In this document: piece by piece, positions 1 to 8,522 of the stretch | Position numbering within the stretch: the stretch's first letter is position 1 | Layout: every line of letters begins with the position of its first letter | Assembly: GCA_945787715.1 (NCBI GenBank) | Contig: CALZJE010000028.1 | Span: 1 to 55,295 of the forward strand | Source: an uncultured Ectothiorhodospiraceae bacterium | GTDB lineage: Bacteria > Pseudomonadota > Gammaproteobacteria > S012-40 | Length of the DNA: 55,295 bases | Direction: 5' to 3' | Notes under the pieces: generated by a model | What the model was told of the DNA's origin: nothing | What the model saw: only the letters and a program-made list of their open reading frames with translations | The model's database searches: none | Program-made: the position numbers and the translations under genes

Positions 1-296
1 CCCCCTAACACTTGGGTTGCACGATTCAATGGCTTCTTTGTTTTACTAACGGATTTTTTTTCTGGTTCTGTTAAACGAACAATTTCTTTTCGAGTTAAAC
101 CTGTAAGCGTTGATACCCGAGCATAGGTTGTTTTTCGATTCGGGATGGAAAAATCATCATGGACCACTTTGACATAAACTTGTTTGGATAAATCAGAAAA
201 CTCACTGTGTGAAATACCATGACGAATCAACGTACGCACCAAAGGCGTTAAGATAGTGATTACAGCCTTAGCGATGTATGACTTAAATTCTTTCAT
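1..296 (-). CDS. DUF6502-like protein, N-terminal part (cut by window edge)
   Basis: Reading the minus strand from the ATG at 296 gives 98 open codons that run off the left edge. The peptide has the pattern LTPLVRTLIRHGISHSEF near residue 15, then a stretch ending LTGLTRKEIVRL around residue 70. This matches my memory of DUF6502 proteins, a family of about 280 residues with an N-terminal helix-turn-helix-like part and no established function. Basic residues follow the helical part. No partner gene is visible because the rest lies outside the window. Family assignment is from memory of its conserved N-terminus; no function is claimed. Confidence 0.75.
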   Translation of the reverse strand, partial: MKEFKSYIAKAVITILTPLVRTLIRHGISHSEFSDLSKQVYVKVVHDDFSIPNRKTTYARVSTLTGLTRKEIVRLTEPEKKSVSKTKKPLNRATQVLG

Positions 297-842
297 GTGT
301 AAATGATAGACGAGCAAATTGTCTCAATCAACAAAAAACGGAAAAAATTCCGTAAATAATTCCGGCAGACCTTAGGTTGTTTATTATTTGCTCTAAATAG
401 GCGTGAGTCATTGGAAGATGAGAAAATACAATTATATTGTGCTGCTTATAATATGAGCAGAATTAATGTTCTTAAATGTTAGCGTTATGCTGGTTTTATT
501 GTTAATGCCATTGTTTAGTGATTAATTTATTGAAGGGCTTTTTAAATATGCTTAACTTCATCTACTTCAAAAAGAGTATTGCTGCATTGTGTAAATTTCC
601 ATGTTAGAACAGGCCTCAAGGGAAAATGATAGCTTTTTCGATCGAAATTAAATTGCGTAATATTTTTCATTTTGTCTACGCAACATATATATTCCATCAT
701 TACTATTCTCTTTTTGAAGCTGTTGATCATTCATCTTTAACCACTGGATAGGCTGTAACGATTATAGAATTTATCTTGAAATATAATCCCTGTTGCGCGT
801 AGACTCTTTTAGTAAATTAATTATTTCTATCTCGGACTTATA
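297..842. other. 546-bp intergenic region, divergent promoters expected
   Basis: This lies between the divergent DUF6502-like and Sel1-repeat genes. It is AT-rich and contains a short palindrome, CGGAAAAAATTCCG, near 338. I see no convincing gene; a 62-codon minus-strand reading has no family resemblance or good ribosome-binding site. No terminator or RNA gene was recognised. Confidence 0.5.
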
Positions 843-3305
843 ATGAACGGACTTACCCTCGTTACCACTTTATTCTTATCTTTGATTGCAGTAAATGGCG
901 TTCCTCCTGCTGATTATCAGAAAGGTTTGGAGGCGGCAAACAAAGGAGATTTCGCTTCTGCGCTAAAACAGTGGAGGCCGCTTGCGGAGCAGGGACATGT
1001 TGGAGCATGTTACAGCCTCGGAATGATGTATAAACAGGGTAAGGGTGTAGCACAAGACTACAAGATTGCTATGAAGTGGTTTATGTTAGCAGCTGAGCAG
1101 AATGTTGCTGCTGCCCAATATAATATAGGAACTATGTATGAGGAAGGTGATGGTGTAACTCAAGACTTAAATATAGCCATAAAATGGTACAAACGAGCAG
1201 CGGAACAGGGATCTGTTCTTGCTCAGTTCTACCTTGGGCTGTTGTATGCAAAAGGTACAGGTGTAACACAAGACTTAAATGTAGCTCTAAAATGGTTCAC
1301 GCTTGCAGCGGAACAGGGAGATGCCGATGCTCAATTTTATCTTGGTTTTTTATACGAAAAAGGCGAAATTGTTGCACAAAATAACAGGACTGCTATTAAG
1401 TGGTACGAGCTGGCAGCGGAACAAAGGCATGTTAAAGCTCAGTTTAGTCTTGGGGCTATGTATGCACGTGGTAGAGGCGTAACACAAGACTACAAGGTCG
1501 CTATCAAATGGTACAAGTTGGCAGCAGAGCAAGGATACGTTGAAGCTCAATACAATTTGGGTTTAATGTATGGCGATGGCCGAGGTGTTTCACAGGATTA
1601 CAGTGTTGCTTTAAAGTGGTACAAACTGGCAGCTGAACAGGGAGATGCTCGTGCCCAGTATAATTTAGGGGCAATGTACATCAATGGCAATGGTGTAATA
1701 CAAAATAATAAAATTTCCTTTGAGTGGTACAAGCGAGCTGCTGAGCAGGGAGATGCTTATGGGCAGTTCAATATAGGATACATGTATGAAAATGGCGTAG
1801 GCGTAAAACAGAATAATGAGACTGCCATCAAGTGGTATAAGCTAGCTGCTGAACAGGGGCATGCTGATGCTCAGAAACACCTTGAGATTCTGCAATCAGC
1901 ATTAGATATTATGAACACGATAGACAAAGAAATAGCACAAAACACCAAGGATACTATCAAGCGTTACACGCTGGCAGCTGAACAGGGAGATCCTGAAGCC
2001 CAGTTCAATCTTGGATATATGTATTCAAAAGGCGAAGGTGTAAAACAAGACTATAAAACAACTATTCATTGGTACAAGTTAGCCGCCGAACAGGGGCATT
2101 CTATAGCGCAGAATAACCTTGGGATTATGTATTATGAAGGAAAAGGTGTAGTACAAGACTATAAAACTGCTCACCATTGGTACAAGTTAGCCGCTGAACA
2201 GCGATATGTCGTAGCGCAGTCCAACCTTGGAGTTATGTATGAAAGAGGTGTTGGTGTAAAGCAAGACTACAAGACTGCCTTCCAGTGGTTCAAGCTAGCG
2301 GCTGAACAGGAATATGCAAAAGCCCAGTTCAATCTTGGATTTATGTATGAGAAAGGTAATGGTGTTATTCAAGACTACAAAACTGCTATTTACTGGTACA
2401 AGTTAGCCGCTGAGCAAGGACATTCTATCGCTCAGAACAACCTTGGGGTTATGTATAATAAAGGTAATGGTGTCACACAGGACCACACGATTGCCATCCA
2501 GTGGTACAAGCTATCTGCTAAGCAGAATTATGCTAGTGCTCAGTTAAACCTGGGAATTATGTATGGAAAAGGTCAAGGCGTAATACAACATAAAAAGTCT
2601 GCTATTTTGTGGTACAAGCTGGCTGCTGAACAGGGGAACGCTCAAGCCCAGTTCAACCTTGGAGTTATTTATGCAAATGGTGAAGGTGTAACACAAGATT
2701 ATAATACTGCTATCCAGTGGTACAAGCTAGCTGCTGAACAGCAACTTGCTCAAGCCCAGTTCAATCTTGGCTATATGTATCACGAAGGTAATGGTGTAAA
2801 ACAAGACTACAAGATTGCCATCCAATGGTACAAGCTAGCCGCTGAGCAGGGATATGCTAAAGCCCAGTCTAAACTTGGGTTTATGTATGATGAAGGTAAG
2901 GGGGTAATGCAAGACTTCAAGGTTGCCACCCAATGGTACCAGCTAGCAGCGGAACAGGGAGTTGCTCGTGCTCAATTTTATCTTGGTGTTTTATACGCAA
3001 ATGGCGAAGGTGTTGCACAAAATAACAAGACTGCCATTAGGTGGTACAAGTTAGCCGCTGAACAAGGACATGCCTACGCTCAGTACAACCTCGGAGTTAT
3101 GTCTTATAGAGGTGAAGGAATTGTTCAGGATTATGCTACAGCGTATATGTGGTTCGATATGGCTGCATTCTATGGTGATAATAATGCGCAAAAAGCCATG
3201 GAAGTAGTGAAAGAAGTAATGACTGCCACACAAATAACAGAAGTAGAAAAACTAGCCAGAGAATGTGTAGTGAAGAATTACAAGGATTGCTATGGTATAC
3301 CTTAA
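843..3305 (+). CDS. Exported Sel1-repeat protein, 820 aa
   Basis: Residues 1 to about 20 are a hydrophobic signal-peptide-like segment. Nearly all the rest is about 20 Sel1-like (TPR-related) repeats of 36 residues, with the recurring helix pattern WYKLAAEQG and the turn pattern LGxMYxxGxGV. Sel1 repeats build solenoids that bind other proteins. In bacteria such proteins often act in the envelope, in signalling or in host contact, but no specific role can be read here. One unit near residues 345-380 has lost the turn and is replaced by a divergent helix, so the solenoid may have a kink. The C-terminal 50 residues have no repeats and end with two Cys. The ribosome-binding site before the ATG is weak. 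It stands alone, with no co-directional neighbour closer than 100 bp. Confidence 0.85.
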   Translation: MNGLTLVTTLFLSLIAVNGVPPADYQKGLEAANKGDFASALKQWRPLAEQGHVGACYSLGMMYKQGKGVAQDYKIAMKWFMLAAEQNVAAAQYNIGTMYEEGDGVTQDLNIAIKWYKRAAEQGSVLAQFYLGLLYAKGTGVTQDLNVALKWFTLAAEQGDADAQFYLGFLYEKGEIVAQNNRTAIKWYELAAEQRHVKAQFSLGAMYARGRGVTQDYKVAIKWYKLAAEQGYVEAQYNLGLMYGDGRGVSQDYSVALKWYKLAAEQGDARAQYNLGAMYINGNGVIQNNKISFEWYKRAAEQGDAYGQFNIGYMYENGVGVKQNNETAIKWYKLAAEQGHADAQKHLEILQSALDIMNTIDKEIAQNTKDTIKRYTLAAEQGDPEAQFNLGYMYSKGEGVKQDYKTTIHWYKLAAEQGHSIAQNNLGIMYYEGKGVVQDYKTAHHWYKLAAEQRYVVAQSNLGVMYERGVGVKQDYKTAFQWFKLAAEQEYAKAQFNLGFMYEKGNGVIQDYKTAIYWYKLAAEQGHSIAQNNLGVMYNKGNGVTQDHTIAIQWYKLSAKQNYASAQLNLGIMYGKGQGVIQHKKSAILWYKLAAEQGNAQAQFNLGVIYANGEGVTQDYNTAIQWYKLAAEQQLAQAQFNLGYMYHEGNGVKQDYKIAIQWYKLAAEQGYAKAQSKLGFMYDEGKGVMQDFKVATQWYQLAAEQGVARAQFYLGVLYANGEGVAQNNKTAIRWYKLAAEQGHAYAQYNLGVMSYRGEGIVQDYATAYMWFDMAAFYGDNNAQKAMEVVKEVMTATQITEVEKLARECVVKNYKDCYGIP

Positions 3306-3411
3306 TATGAATTATCACCATTTTTATTGTTATAAAATTAAAGATGGTCACTAAACTGCATTTAATCAGAAAATTTCTTCCGATATTAAAAAGCGATGCA
3401 GATTATCTGCG

Positions 3412-3858
3412 ATGCTAGTGTTAAGACAAATTATGGGCAGAGTAAACAATATAATTATTGGCTTAGAGATAATAGGCATTCTTTTTCCTGTTTCAATACT
3501 TCTGTTTTTTTTGGGGATTCCTGCAGCACTCAAGCAATCAATCTTTTTTTTCAATCTAGATGAAATATTGATAGTTTTAGTCTCTATTACCAGTGCTGCT
3601 GTTACCATCTCCGTTTGGTTATTAGCGATTAAATATCTTCGCGGAATATCAGTTATCAACAAACGACATATGGCACATTGGGCATTAGTAGTGACAGGAT
3701 TTATTATTGTGATAGCTGCTTTTCTTTTGAGTTATCTGATTCAGCCTAAGCCCTTTTCTGGGTTTTATGGTCAACTTACTATGTTCATTTTCGGTGCACC
3801 ATTGCTTGTGCCAGCGGTGCATGTTTTCATGTCAGCGTGGGTCAATGACAAACGATAG
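3412..3858 (+). CDS. Small four-helix membrane protein, unknown
   Basis: The 148-residue product has four hydrophobic segments at roughly residues 18-38, 48-70, 88-112 and 118-140, joined by short basic loops, so it is a predicted inner-membrane protein. I do not recognise a family. The ATG eight codons in (3433, MGRVNN) may be the true start, as it leaves a short N-terminus before the first helix; upstream ribosome-binding signals do not decide it. It is followed by one copy of a 210-bp dispersed repeat. It could be a degenerate gene, but the hydrophobic pattern is continuous. Confidence 0.6.
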   Translation: MLVLRQIMGRVNNIIIGLEIIGILFPVSILLFFLGIPAALKQSIFFFNLDEILIVLVSITSAAVTISVWLLAIKYLRGISVINKRHMAHWALVVTGFIIVIAAFLLSYLIQPKPFSGFYGQLTMFIFGAPLLVPAVHVFMSAWVNDKR

Positions 3859-3913
3859 TTAAAAGCTTTAATGGGTGACGGGTGAGAAGAAGGAATTTTT
3901 ACTGCACACCACA

Positions 3914-4122
3914 TACATTAGCGATATTCATGGAAGTGACAGAAAGTGATAGTAAAATCATCTCATCTTTATCTTGCTATTCTTTAATTGGCTGAAACAG
4001 GCTATAGTTTTTATACCATTTAAACTTTGTAGTTACTATTAATACATTGTTTCAATAAACCTCTAAGAAAATTGAAGATTTTCTACGCAAAAACGCCGAT
4101 GGCCCTAGCGTGAAAATGTAAA
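3914..4122 (+). repeat. Dispersed repeat, copy 1 (~210 bp)
   Basis: This stretch aligns end to end with 6523-6731 in the same orientation. Shared blocks include CTTTAATTG, CAGGCTATAG and AGCGTGAAAA, with scattered substitutions and one- or two-base gaps. It is non-coding on the plus strand. The two copies bracket the transposase relic and the higher-GC gene at 5023. Confidence 0.75.
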
Positions 4123-4127
4123 GGAGT

Positions 4128-4170
4128 CAGGTCTGCTTACTTGCACTATTAATGCATTTGAGCAGGCCTG
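4128..4170. repeat. Imperfect hairpin after repeat copy 1
   Basis: The arms CAGGTCTGCT and AGCAGGCCTG pair with one mismatch, with an inner TTGCA/TGCA pairing. The left flank GGAGTCAGGTC resembles palindromes often seen beside IS200-like or REP-associated tyrosine transposases. Such hairpins are the DNA targets of that enzyme class, and a transposase relic follows at 4605. Confidence 0.5.
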
Positions 4171-4358
4171 TCCCTGTTGTGCGCGAAACTTAAATCATTA
4201 ATTACGATTGATAGTTAGTTAACTAAAATAGTCGGGAGGATAAAGAGTGAATATGATACTTGATCCCTTTGCCATCTTGGATTATTAAAGAAATATAAAA
4301 ATTTATAGAAAGTTCTTCAAAAAAAAGGTGGCAAAATTTTACAGCCTTTTTATTTTTC

Positions 4359-4444
4359 CTAGGAGTCCGTCGGACTATGAGATTCGTCGTGAGCTGTTAT
4401 AGCGCCGGTACAGTAGAATCATCCATAGTCCGACAGACTCCTAG
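4359..4444. repeat. 86-bp inverted-repeat element (21-bp arms)
   Basis: Arm 4359-4379 (CTAGGAGTCCGTCGGACTAT and one more G) pairs with 4424-4444 at 20 of 21 positions. Pairing continues inward imperfectly through GATTC/GAATC. Outer ends are CTAG on both sides. The size and structure fit a miniature inverted-repeat element or the terminal palindrome of a transposon. No second copy was found in the window. Confidence 0.7.
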
Positions 4445-4547
4445 TCTACTTTTTAGATATGCTTGAGTGAATACTCAATGGCGCGAGAAAATGTGAACAT
4501 AGGGGCCTGGTATGGGTAATTGGATTATTGAGAATAGTGAGTACTAA

Positions 4548-4709
4548 ATTCAAAAGAGATCTGTAGCTAAACAGTTAACAGAGTTCAGTATAAACTACAA
4601 AAATCAAGATAAAGCCATTTTAAAAGCGTCAGAAAGTGGTGGTTATAGTATGAAGGAAATTGGTGAGCATTATGGATTGTACTATTCTACCGTGACCCGA
4701 TTCGTCTGA
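4548..4709 (+). pseudogene. C-terminal relic of REP-associated tyrosine transposase
   Basis: An open frame without a start codon ends at TGA 4709. It contains SESGGYSMKEIGEHYGLYYS followed by TVTRFV, the helix-turn-helix tail typical of IS200-like/REP-associated tyrosine transposases (RAYT). The catalytic HUH domain with its HxH and Tyr residues is absent and the frame is closed by TAA at 4545-4547. It is a decayed remnant, flanked by hairpins of the kind these enzymes act on. Confidence 0.75.
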
Positions 4710-4722
4710 CCAGCAGCACGCA

Positions 4723-4762
4723 TTCCCGCCTTACATTACCAGATGGTAATGTAAGGCGGGAA
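4723..4762. repeat. Perfect 18-bp palindrome, REP-like
   Basis: The arms at 4723-4740 (TTCCCGCCTTACATTACC) and 4745-4762 are perfectly complementary around an AGAT loop. It begins 14 bp after the transposase relic stop codon. This is the position and form of the REP sequences that flank RAYT genes. It could also act as a transcription attenuator, but no T-run follows. Confidence 0.75.
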
Positions 4763-5022
4763 ATCTAGCACTAGACTTAATTGTATCGCATCTCTTCGCC
4801 AATGAACCAAAGAACTGTACGGTGTACTCGACAGTCGGTGCGGGACTATTGTTGGATGCGATGTAGGACTAGTAACATAAGTAAGCGACTGCTTGCGTTA
4901 GTTTATGGGAGTCCCTGCGCGCTAGGATGCTTTCCGAGAATAGACAGCCTTTTAGTCGCATTTGTAACCATAACACCGACCAAGTCAATTAATGGAGAGG
5001 CTGAAATAATGGAGAAGCTGAA
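4763..5022. other. Non-coding stretch with 17-bp tandem repeat
   Basis: No gene is recognised. Immediately upstream of the next start codon, AATGGAGAGGCTGAAAT is followed by AATGGAGAAGCTGAAAT, so the GGAG ribosome-binding motif is present twice; the second copy is 9 bp before the ATG at 5023. An 81-codon reading from 4781 has no resemblance to any family. Confidence 0.5.
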
Positions 5023-6135
5023 ATGAAAATAACTCTGAAAAATGTACTTATCAATATCCTAGTCAGTGTCGTACTGAGCACTTCAACTTTGGTTGCCGCC
5101 AAAGACGAGGATGACGACAATCACGGCCAATTAACTGTTTGCAAGAAAAGCGCGAATCAAATGTTCAAGTCATGCCGCTTTGAGATAAATGAAGAGTTCT
5201 TCGCAACGAAAGCCAAATGCATCAATTTAGGTGATGCTGATGAACGAGAAGAATGCCTTGGAGGAGCGAAAGAAACGCATCGCGAAGATAGAAAAGTTTG
5301 CGGTGAACAAAGAGAAGCTCGAAAGGAGGTTTGCGAGTTGCTGGGTGAGAATCGTTATGATCCTGAGGGACTACTGGATAGCGACAATTTCGTTAAGAAC
5401 CCCGATGGTTCAAACCCATACTTTTCACTGGAACCAGGACATACCTATGTCGCGCGTGCCGGCGAAGATTTTGAGGAGACTATTGTCGTCACCGTAACAG
5501 ATAAAGTGCGTGAAGTGTTGGGTGTAAATTGCCGTATTGTGGTTGATGTCGTTCTGGTGAAAGAGGATGACAAATTCGTCGCGGTGGAGGTTACTGACGA
5601 CTACTATGCCCTAGCGCTTAACAGTGATGTGCATTACTGCGGTGAAGTTGCACGTAATTTTGAAGACGGTGCATTGGTTGACCTTGACGGCTCATTTGAA
5701 GCCGGTCGCGACCTTGCCAAGTCTGGTATCCTTATCAAAGCCCAACCCATTGCGGGCGACGCACACCGGCAAGAGTACCTACTTGGTGAAGCTGAAGACG
5801 TGATTCAATACGTCGCTGGGGTGGATAACTTGACCTCAGTGGGAGAAGGTGAGGGCGGTGAAAATCCCAACTTTCCCTGTGGCGGGAACTGCGTGAAGAC
5901 CGAGGAATTTATCCCGCCTGAACCTGATGCGGGCGAGTTTAAATACTTCATAGCTGGGACTGGTTTCGTGCTTGGTGTGAGTCTTGAAGATGGATTTCCT
6001 ACTGGTGAACGCGATGAAGTGTTATGTATCGGACAGTCACTGGATGTACTAGACAACCCAGATTGTGATATTGGCAATACGGAGGACTTATTGGCACAGT
6101 TATGTAAATTATCACCTATTGCATTTTGTAAGTAA
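5023..6135 (+). CDS. Secreted Cys-rich conserved protein, 370 aa
   Basis: Residues 1-26 are a clear signal peptide ending VAA, followed by an acidic DEDDD stretch, so the product is periplasmic or secreted. There are 14 Cys, several in pairs suited to disulphides. From about residue 125 the sequence NPYFSLEPGHTYVARAGED and then VTVTDKVREVLGVNCR opens a beta-rich domain that I recall from uncharacterised proteins of several phyla; it has no known function. The C-terminal 70 residues carry GEFKYFIAGTGFVLGV and further Cys. Base composition is visibly GC-richer than the neighbours and codons such as CGC and GGC are common, which with the flanking direct repeats suggests acquisition. The start is supported by GGAGAAGCTGAA before the ATG. 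Confidence 0.75.
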   Translation: MKITLKNVLINILVSVVLSTSTLVAAKDEDDDNHGQLTVCKKSANQMFKSCRFEINEEFFATKAKCINLGDADEREECLGGAKETHREDRKVCGEQREARKEVCELLGENRYDPEGLLDSDNFVKNPDGSNPYFSLEPGHTYVARAGEDFEETIVVTVTDKVREVLGVNCRIVVDVVLVKEDDKFVAVEVTDDYYALALNSDVHYCGEVARNFEDGALVDLDGSFEAGRDLAKSGILIKAQPIAGDAHRQEYLLGEAEDVIQYVAGVDNLTSVGEGEGGENPNFPCGGNCVKTEEFIPPEPDAGEFKYFIAGTGFVLGVSLEDGFPTGERDEVLCIGQSLDVLDNPDCDIGNTEDLLAQLCKLSPIAFCK

Positions 6136-6522
6136 AAATAACTAGGTAAAGCACCAGAATCTGGTGGTCTTTATATTTTCTTCAAAGAACTACCTAAAAT
6201 CTCTACAGCCTTCATATATCAAAGGCTGTAGAGATACTCTAATTTCGGAAATGCGTAACTATAATGAATCCGCTGTTAAATGTCCGTTGTATGCAATAGT
6301 TAGTAATAAGTACTATTCTGACTTACTTTTGCTTTCACAAATTGCTACAGGGGGCTTTACAACCGAGCAATCTGAAGCTAAACCAGTAAAATCATTTTAT
6401 ATGCAGACTGTGATTAAATTGTGTAACTGTCTATGGAAGCCGCGTTGAGCGCTGAACTCGGGTAGACGCCTTTAAAAAAAGGGAGGCCTTTTGAGGTGTG
6501 GTTTTTTTGTTGCATACTCTCT
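6136..6522. other. Intergenic region with 12-bp hairpin at 6201-6233
   Basis: A perfect stem pairs CTCTACAGCCTT with AAGGCTGTAGAG 66 bp after the secreted-protein gene. It may end that transcript, but no T-run follows directly. A 94-codon reading through this hairpin (6164-6448) looks random and was not accepted. Confidence 0.5.
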
Positions 6523-6731
6523 TACATCAGTGATATCCAAGGAAGTTACAGAAAGTGGTAGTGAAATTGCTTCATCTTTATCCTACTATTCTTTAATTGT
6601 CTGAAAACAGGCTATAGCGTTTATTCCATTTAAGCGTCACAGTAACCAATAAATCAATGTTTAATCAAACCTTCAAAAATATCGACGGATTTCTGTGCAA
6701 AAATACGGGTTGCCTCAGCGTGAAAACGTAT
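6523..6731 (+). repeat. Dispersed repeat, copy 2 (~210 bp)
   Basis: Second copy of the repeat at 3914-4122, same orientation, diverged by substitutions and small indels. It lies upstream of the HTTM partner gene and closes the 2.4-kb interval that holds the transposase relic and the GC-richer gene. Confidence 0.75.
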
Positions 6732-6784
6732 AAGCTATCTAATGTTAAAAATTCATTATTAAGAGATTAATAGTTTATTCAATA

Positions 6785-7252
6785 ATGAATATTTTTCATA
6801 CTCTAAAGTTACTACTCCCCGCTATACTTCCTTCTTGGAACTTTTTTGATGTCATTGCGCCTTCACCGCGTGTTCAATTTATATTGTTGAATAAGGAAAA
6901 CGAACCATTGGGTGAGTGGTAGGAATTTCGTCCGAGACCGAAAAACTTATCTTTTTTACAAATGTTACGACGAATATTTTGGAATCCAGAATGGAATGAA
7001 TCGCTATTTTTAGTGAGCTGTGCTGAACGCCTCATGCAAAACCCCACAGAATTCTCCGCCAAGCACAGTGAAGATGAGATATTGAATCGTATTATACGCG
7101 ATCTAAAAAATAACTCTTCAATACTCGACTTAGTGGCGGCTGAATATCTGCAGTTTCGCCTGATGTTTGTTTATAGAGAAGATTCACAGCTTCAACAGGA
7201 AATCACCTACCACTCACGCCTTCAATCGTTGGTTGTCGAGGATGTTGAATGA
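6785..7252 (+). pseudogene. HTTM-partner protein gene interrupted by in-frame TAG
   Basis: From ATG 6785 the frame reads 45 codons ending NEPLGEW, meets TAG at 6920-6922, and continues without a break as EFRPRPKNLSFLQMLRRIFW to 7252. Both sides form one protein of about 155 residues; I recall relatives encoded beside HTTM genes with a residue such as Tyr at the stop site (GEWYEFRPR). The stop fits one base change from a Tyr codon. The gene overlaps the HTTM gene by ATGA, so translation was coupled. A shorter product could start at ATG 6962. Alternatives are a sequencing error or readthrough. Function of the family is unknown. Confidence 0.75.
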
Positions 7253-8004
7253 GTCTCTTCCTTAATTTTGACCTCAACTTAGGCCTCAACTTTGGCCTTA
7301 ACTTAGGCCTCAACATTGACTTTATCGAAGCAATTCGATTAACAGAAGTATTGATGGGTTTTGCTTTCGCACAACAAAGTTTAGAGTATTTGAAATTTGC
7401 AGGGCGGGAGCGCATTTTATTTGTAGTACGCCTTGCATTAGCTATTTTGTTAGTCATAGGTTTTCAAAGCGCTTGGGTTCTAGTTTTGTTATTACTAATA
7501 GGGTTAGCGATGTTGCATCGTTTCCAAGGTCCATATAATGGCGGTTCTGATCGAATCGGTTTGTTGATTTTATGTTGTCTATGCTTGGTGCATTTTGCAC
7601 CCACACAATATTGGAAAGAGGTTGCATTTGGTTATCTCGCGCTACAAACAATTTTGTCGTATTTTATGTCAGGATGGGTAAAAATTGTTAATACAGAATG
7701 GCGTACTGGGCGGGCCTTATGTGATGTTTTTCAATTTTCAGCCTATCCGATTAGTGAGTCATTAAGAGGTTGCTCTAGCTCACCGAGGTTACTTTTTTTA
7801 ATGGCGTGGAGTGTCATGTTGTTTGAAATGCTTTTTCCTTTATCTCTATTTTCAGATGTTGGTTTAATCATTGCGCTAATCATAGCTGCCAGTTTTCATT
7901 TTACCAATGCGTGTGTTTTTGGTTTGAATAGATTTTTCTTAATCTGGATAGCTGCTTATCCATCTATATTGTGGCTTCAATCACGGGTTTTTACGACAAG
8001 TTAA
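7249..8004 (+). CDS. HTTM-domain membrane protein, 251 aa
   Basis: This polytopic protein has about six hydrophobic helices and the pattern FHFTNACVFGLNRFFLIW near its end, the signature I associate with HTTM proteins (relatives of vitamin-K-dependent gamma-carboxylase). The substrate of bacterial HTTM proteins is mostly unknown. The first 20 residues are an odd low-complexity run, LNFDLNLGLNFGLNLGLN, encoded by four 12-bp tandem units at 7267-7314, so the native start could be later. It overlaps the upstream partner gene by 4 bp, which indicates a two-gene operon. With the partner broken by a stop codon, the function of this copy is uncertain. Confidence 0.75.
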   Translation: MSLFLNFDLNLGLNFGLNLGLNIDFIEAIRLTEVLMGFAFAQQSLEYLKFAGRERILFVVRLALAILLVIGFQSAWVLVLLLLIGLAMLHRFQGPYNGGSDRIGLLILCCLCLVHFAPTQYWKEVAFGYLALQTILSYFMSGWVKIVNTEWRTGRALCDVFQFSAYPISESLRGCSSSPRLLFLMAWSVMLFEMLFPLSLFSDVGLIIALIIAASFHFTNACVFGLNRFFLIWIAAYPSILWLQSRVFTTS

Positions 8005-8135
8005 ACGGAGGATCGTGGGAAGGAGTAAAAGAAAGATTTGTGAAGTGATAAGAGGCCAGGTGGATAAGTTAAAAAGCGAAACAATTTTGGACTAATCTGT
8101 CGATGTTTTACTTGGCTGTTTTCTATAAATTTGAG

Positions 8136-8519
8136 CTAAAAGTCAACGACTGCTGTAAATGTCACTTGATCCCATCCATCAGCAGTTTTCATCGGAGAAT
8201 CTTCATCTGGAATATGAAATAAGGATAGGCTTGTCCTTATTTGCCAGCGATCGGTTATTTTGTAACTGGCATATGCGCTATGTATTTGATCGTTATATTT
8301 CCAGTCATAACTGGCAAAGTAAACGAGATTGATAAGTTTATTCATTATATTTTTAGATAGGCGTATCCCTGATTGTTGAGTTGAGCTGCTTTGTCCTAAG
8401 CTAAGTGTGGGAGGGTTGAGTAATTTTGAGTAGCTGGTTTCGAAAGTGATTAAATACAGCCCGTAGGCGTCATAGTCAAATCCAGCACCTATCGATATTA
8501 AATATAAAAATTCTCTAAA
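8136..8519 (-). pseudogene. C-terminal remnant of an outer-membrane beta-barrel protein
   Basis: About 127 codons are open on the minus strand with no start codon in a proper place and TAA directly upstream (8520-8522). The peptide alternates polar and aromatic residues (YASYKITDRWQIRTSLSLF) and ends in Phe after AVVD, as outer-membrane barrels do for BAM recognition. An internal ATG at 8345 could start only the last 69 residues. The missing N-terminal part is not found nearby. I cannot name the family. Confidence 0.55.
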
Positions 8520-8522
8520 TTA

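Noticed and set aside
542-730. 62-codon minus-strand reading
   Set aside because: No ribosome-binding site, no family resemblance, AT-rich intergenic composition.
4781-5026. 81-codon reading upstream of the secreted-protein gene
   Set aside because: Random-looking composition and overlap with the tandem repeat and ribosome-binding region of the next gene.
6164-6448. 94-codon reading after the secreted-protein gene
   Set aside because: It runs through a perfect hairpin and shows no protein-like pattern.
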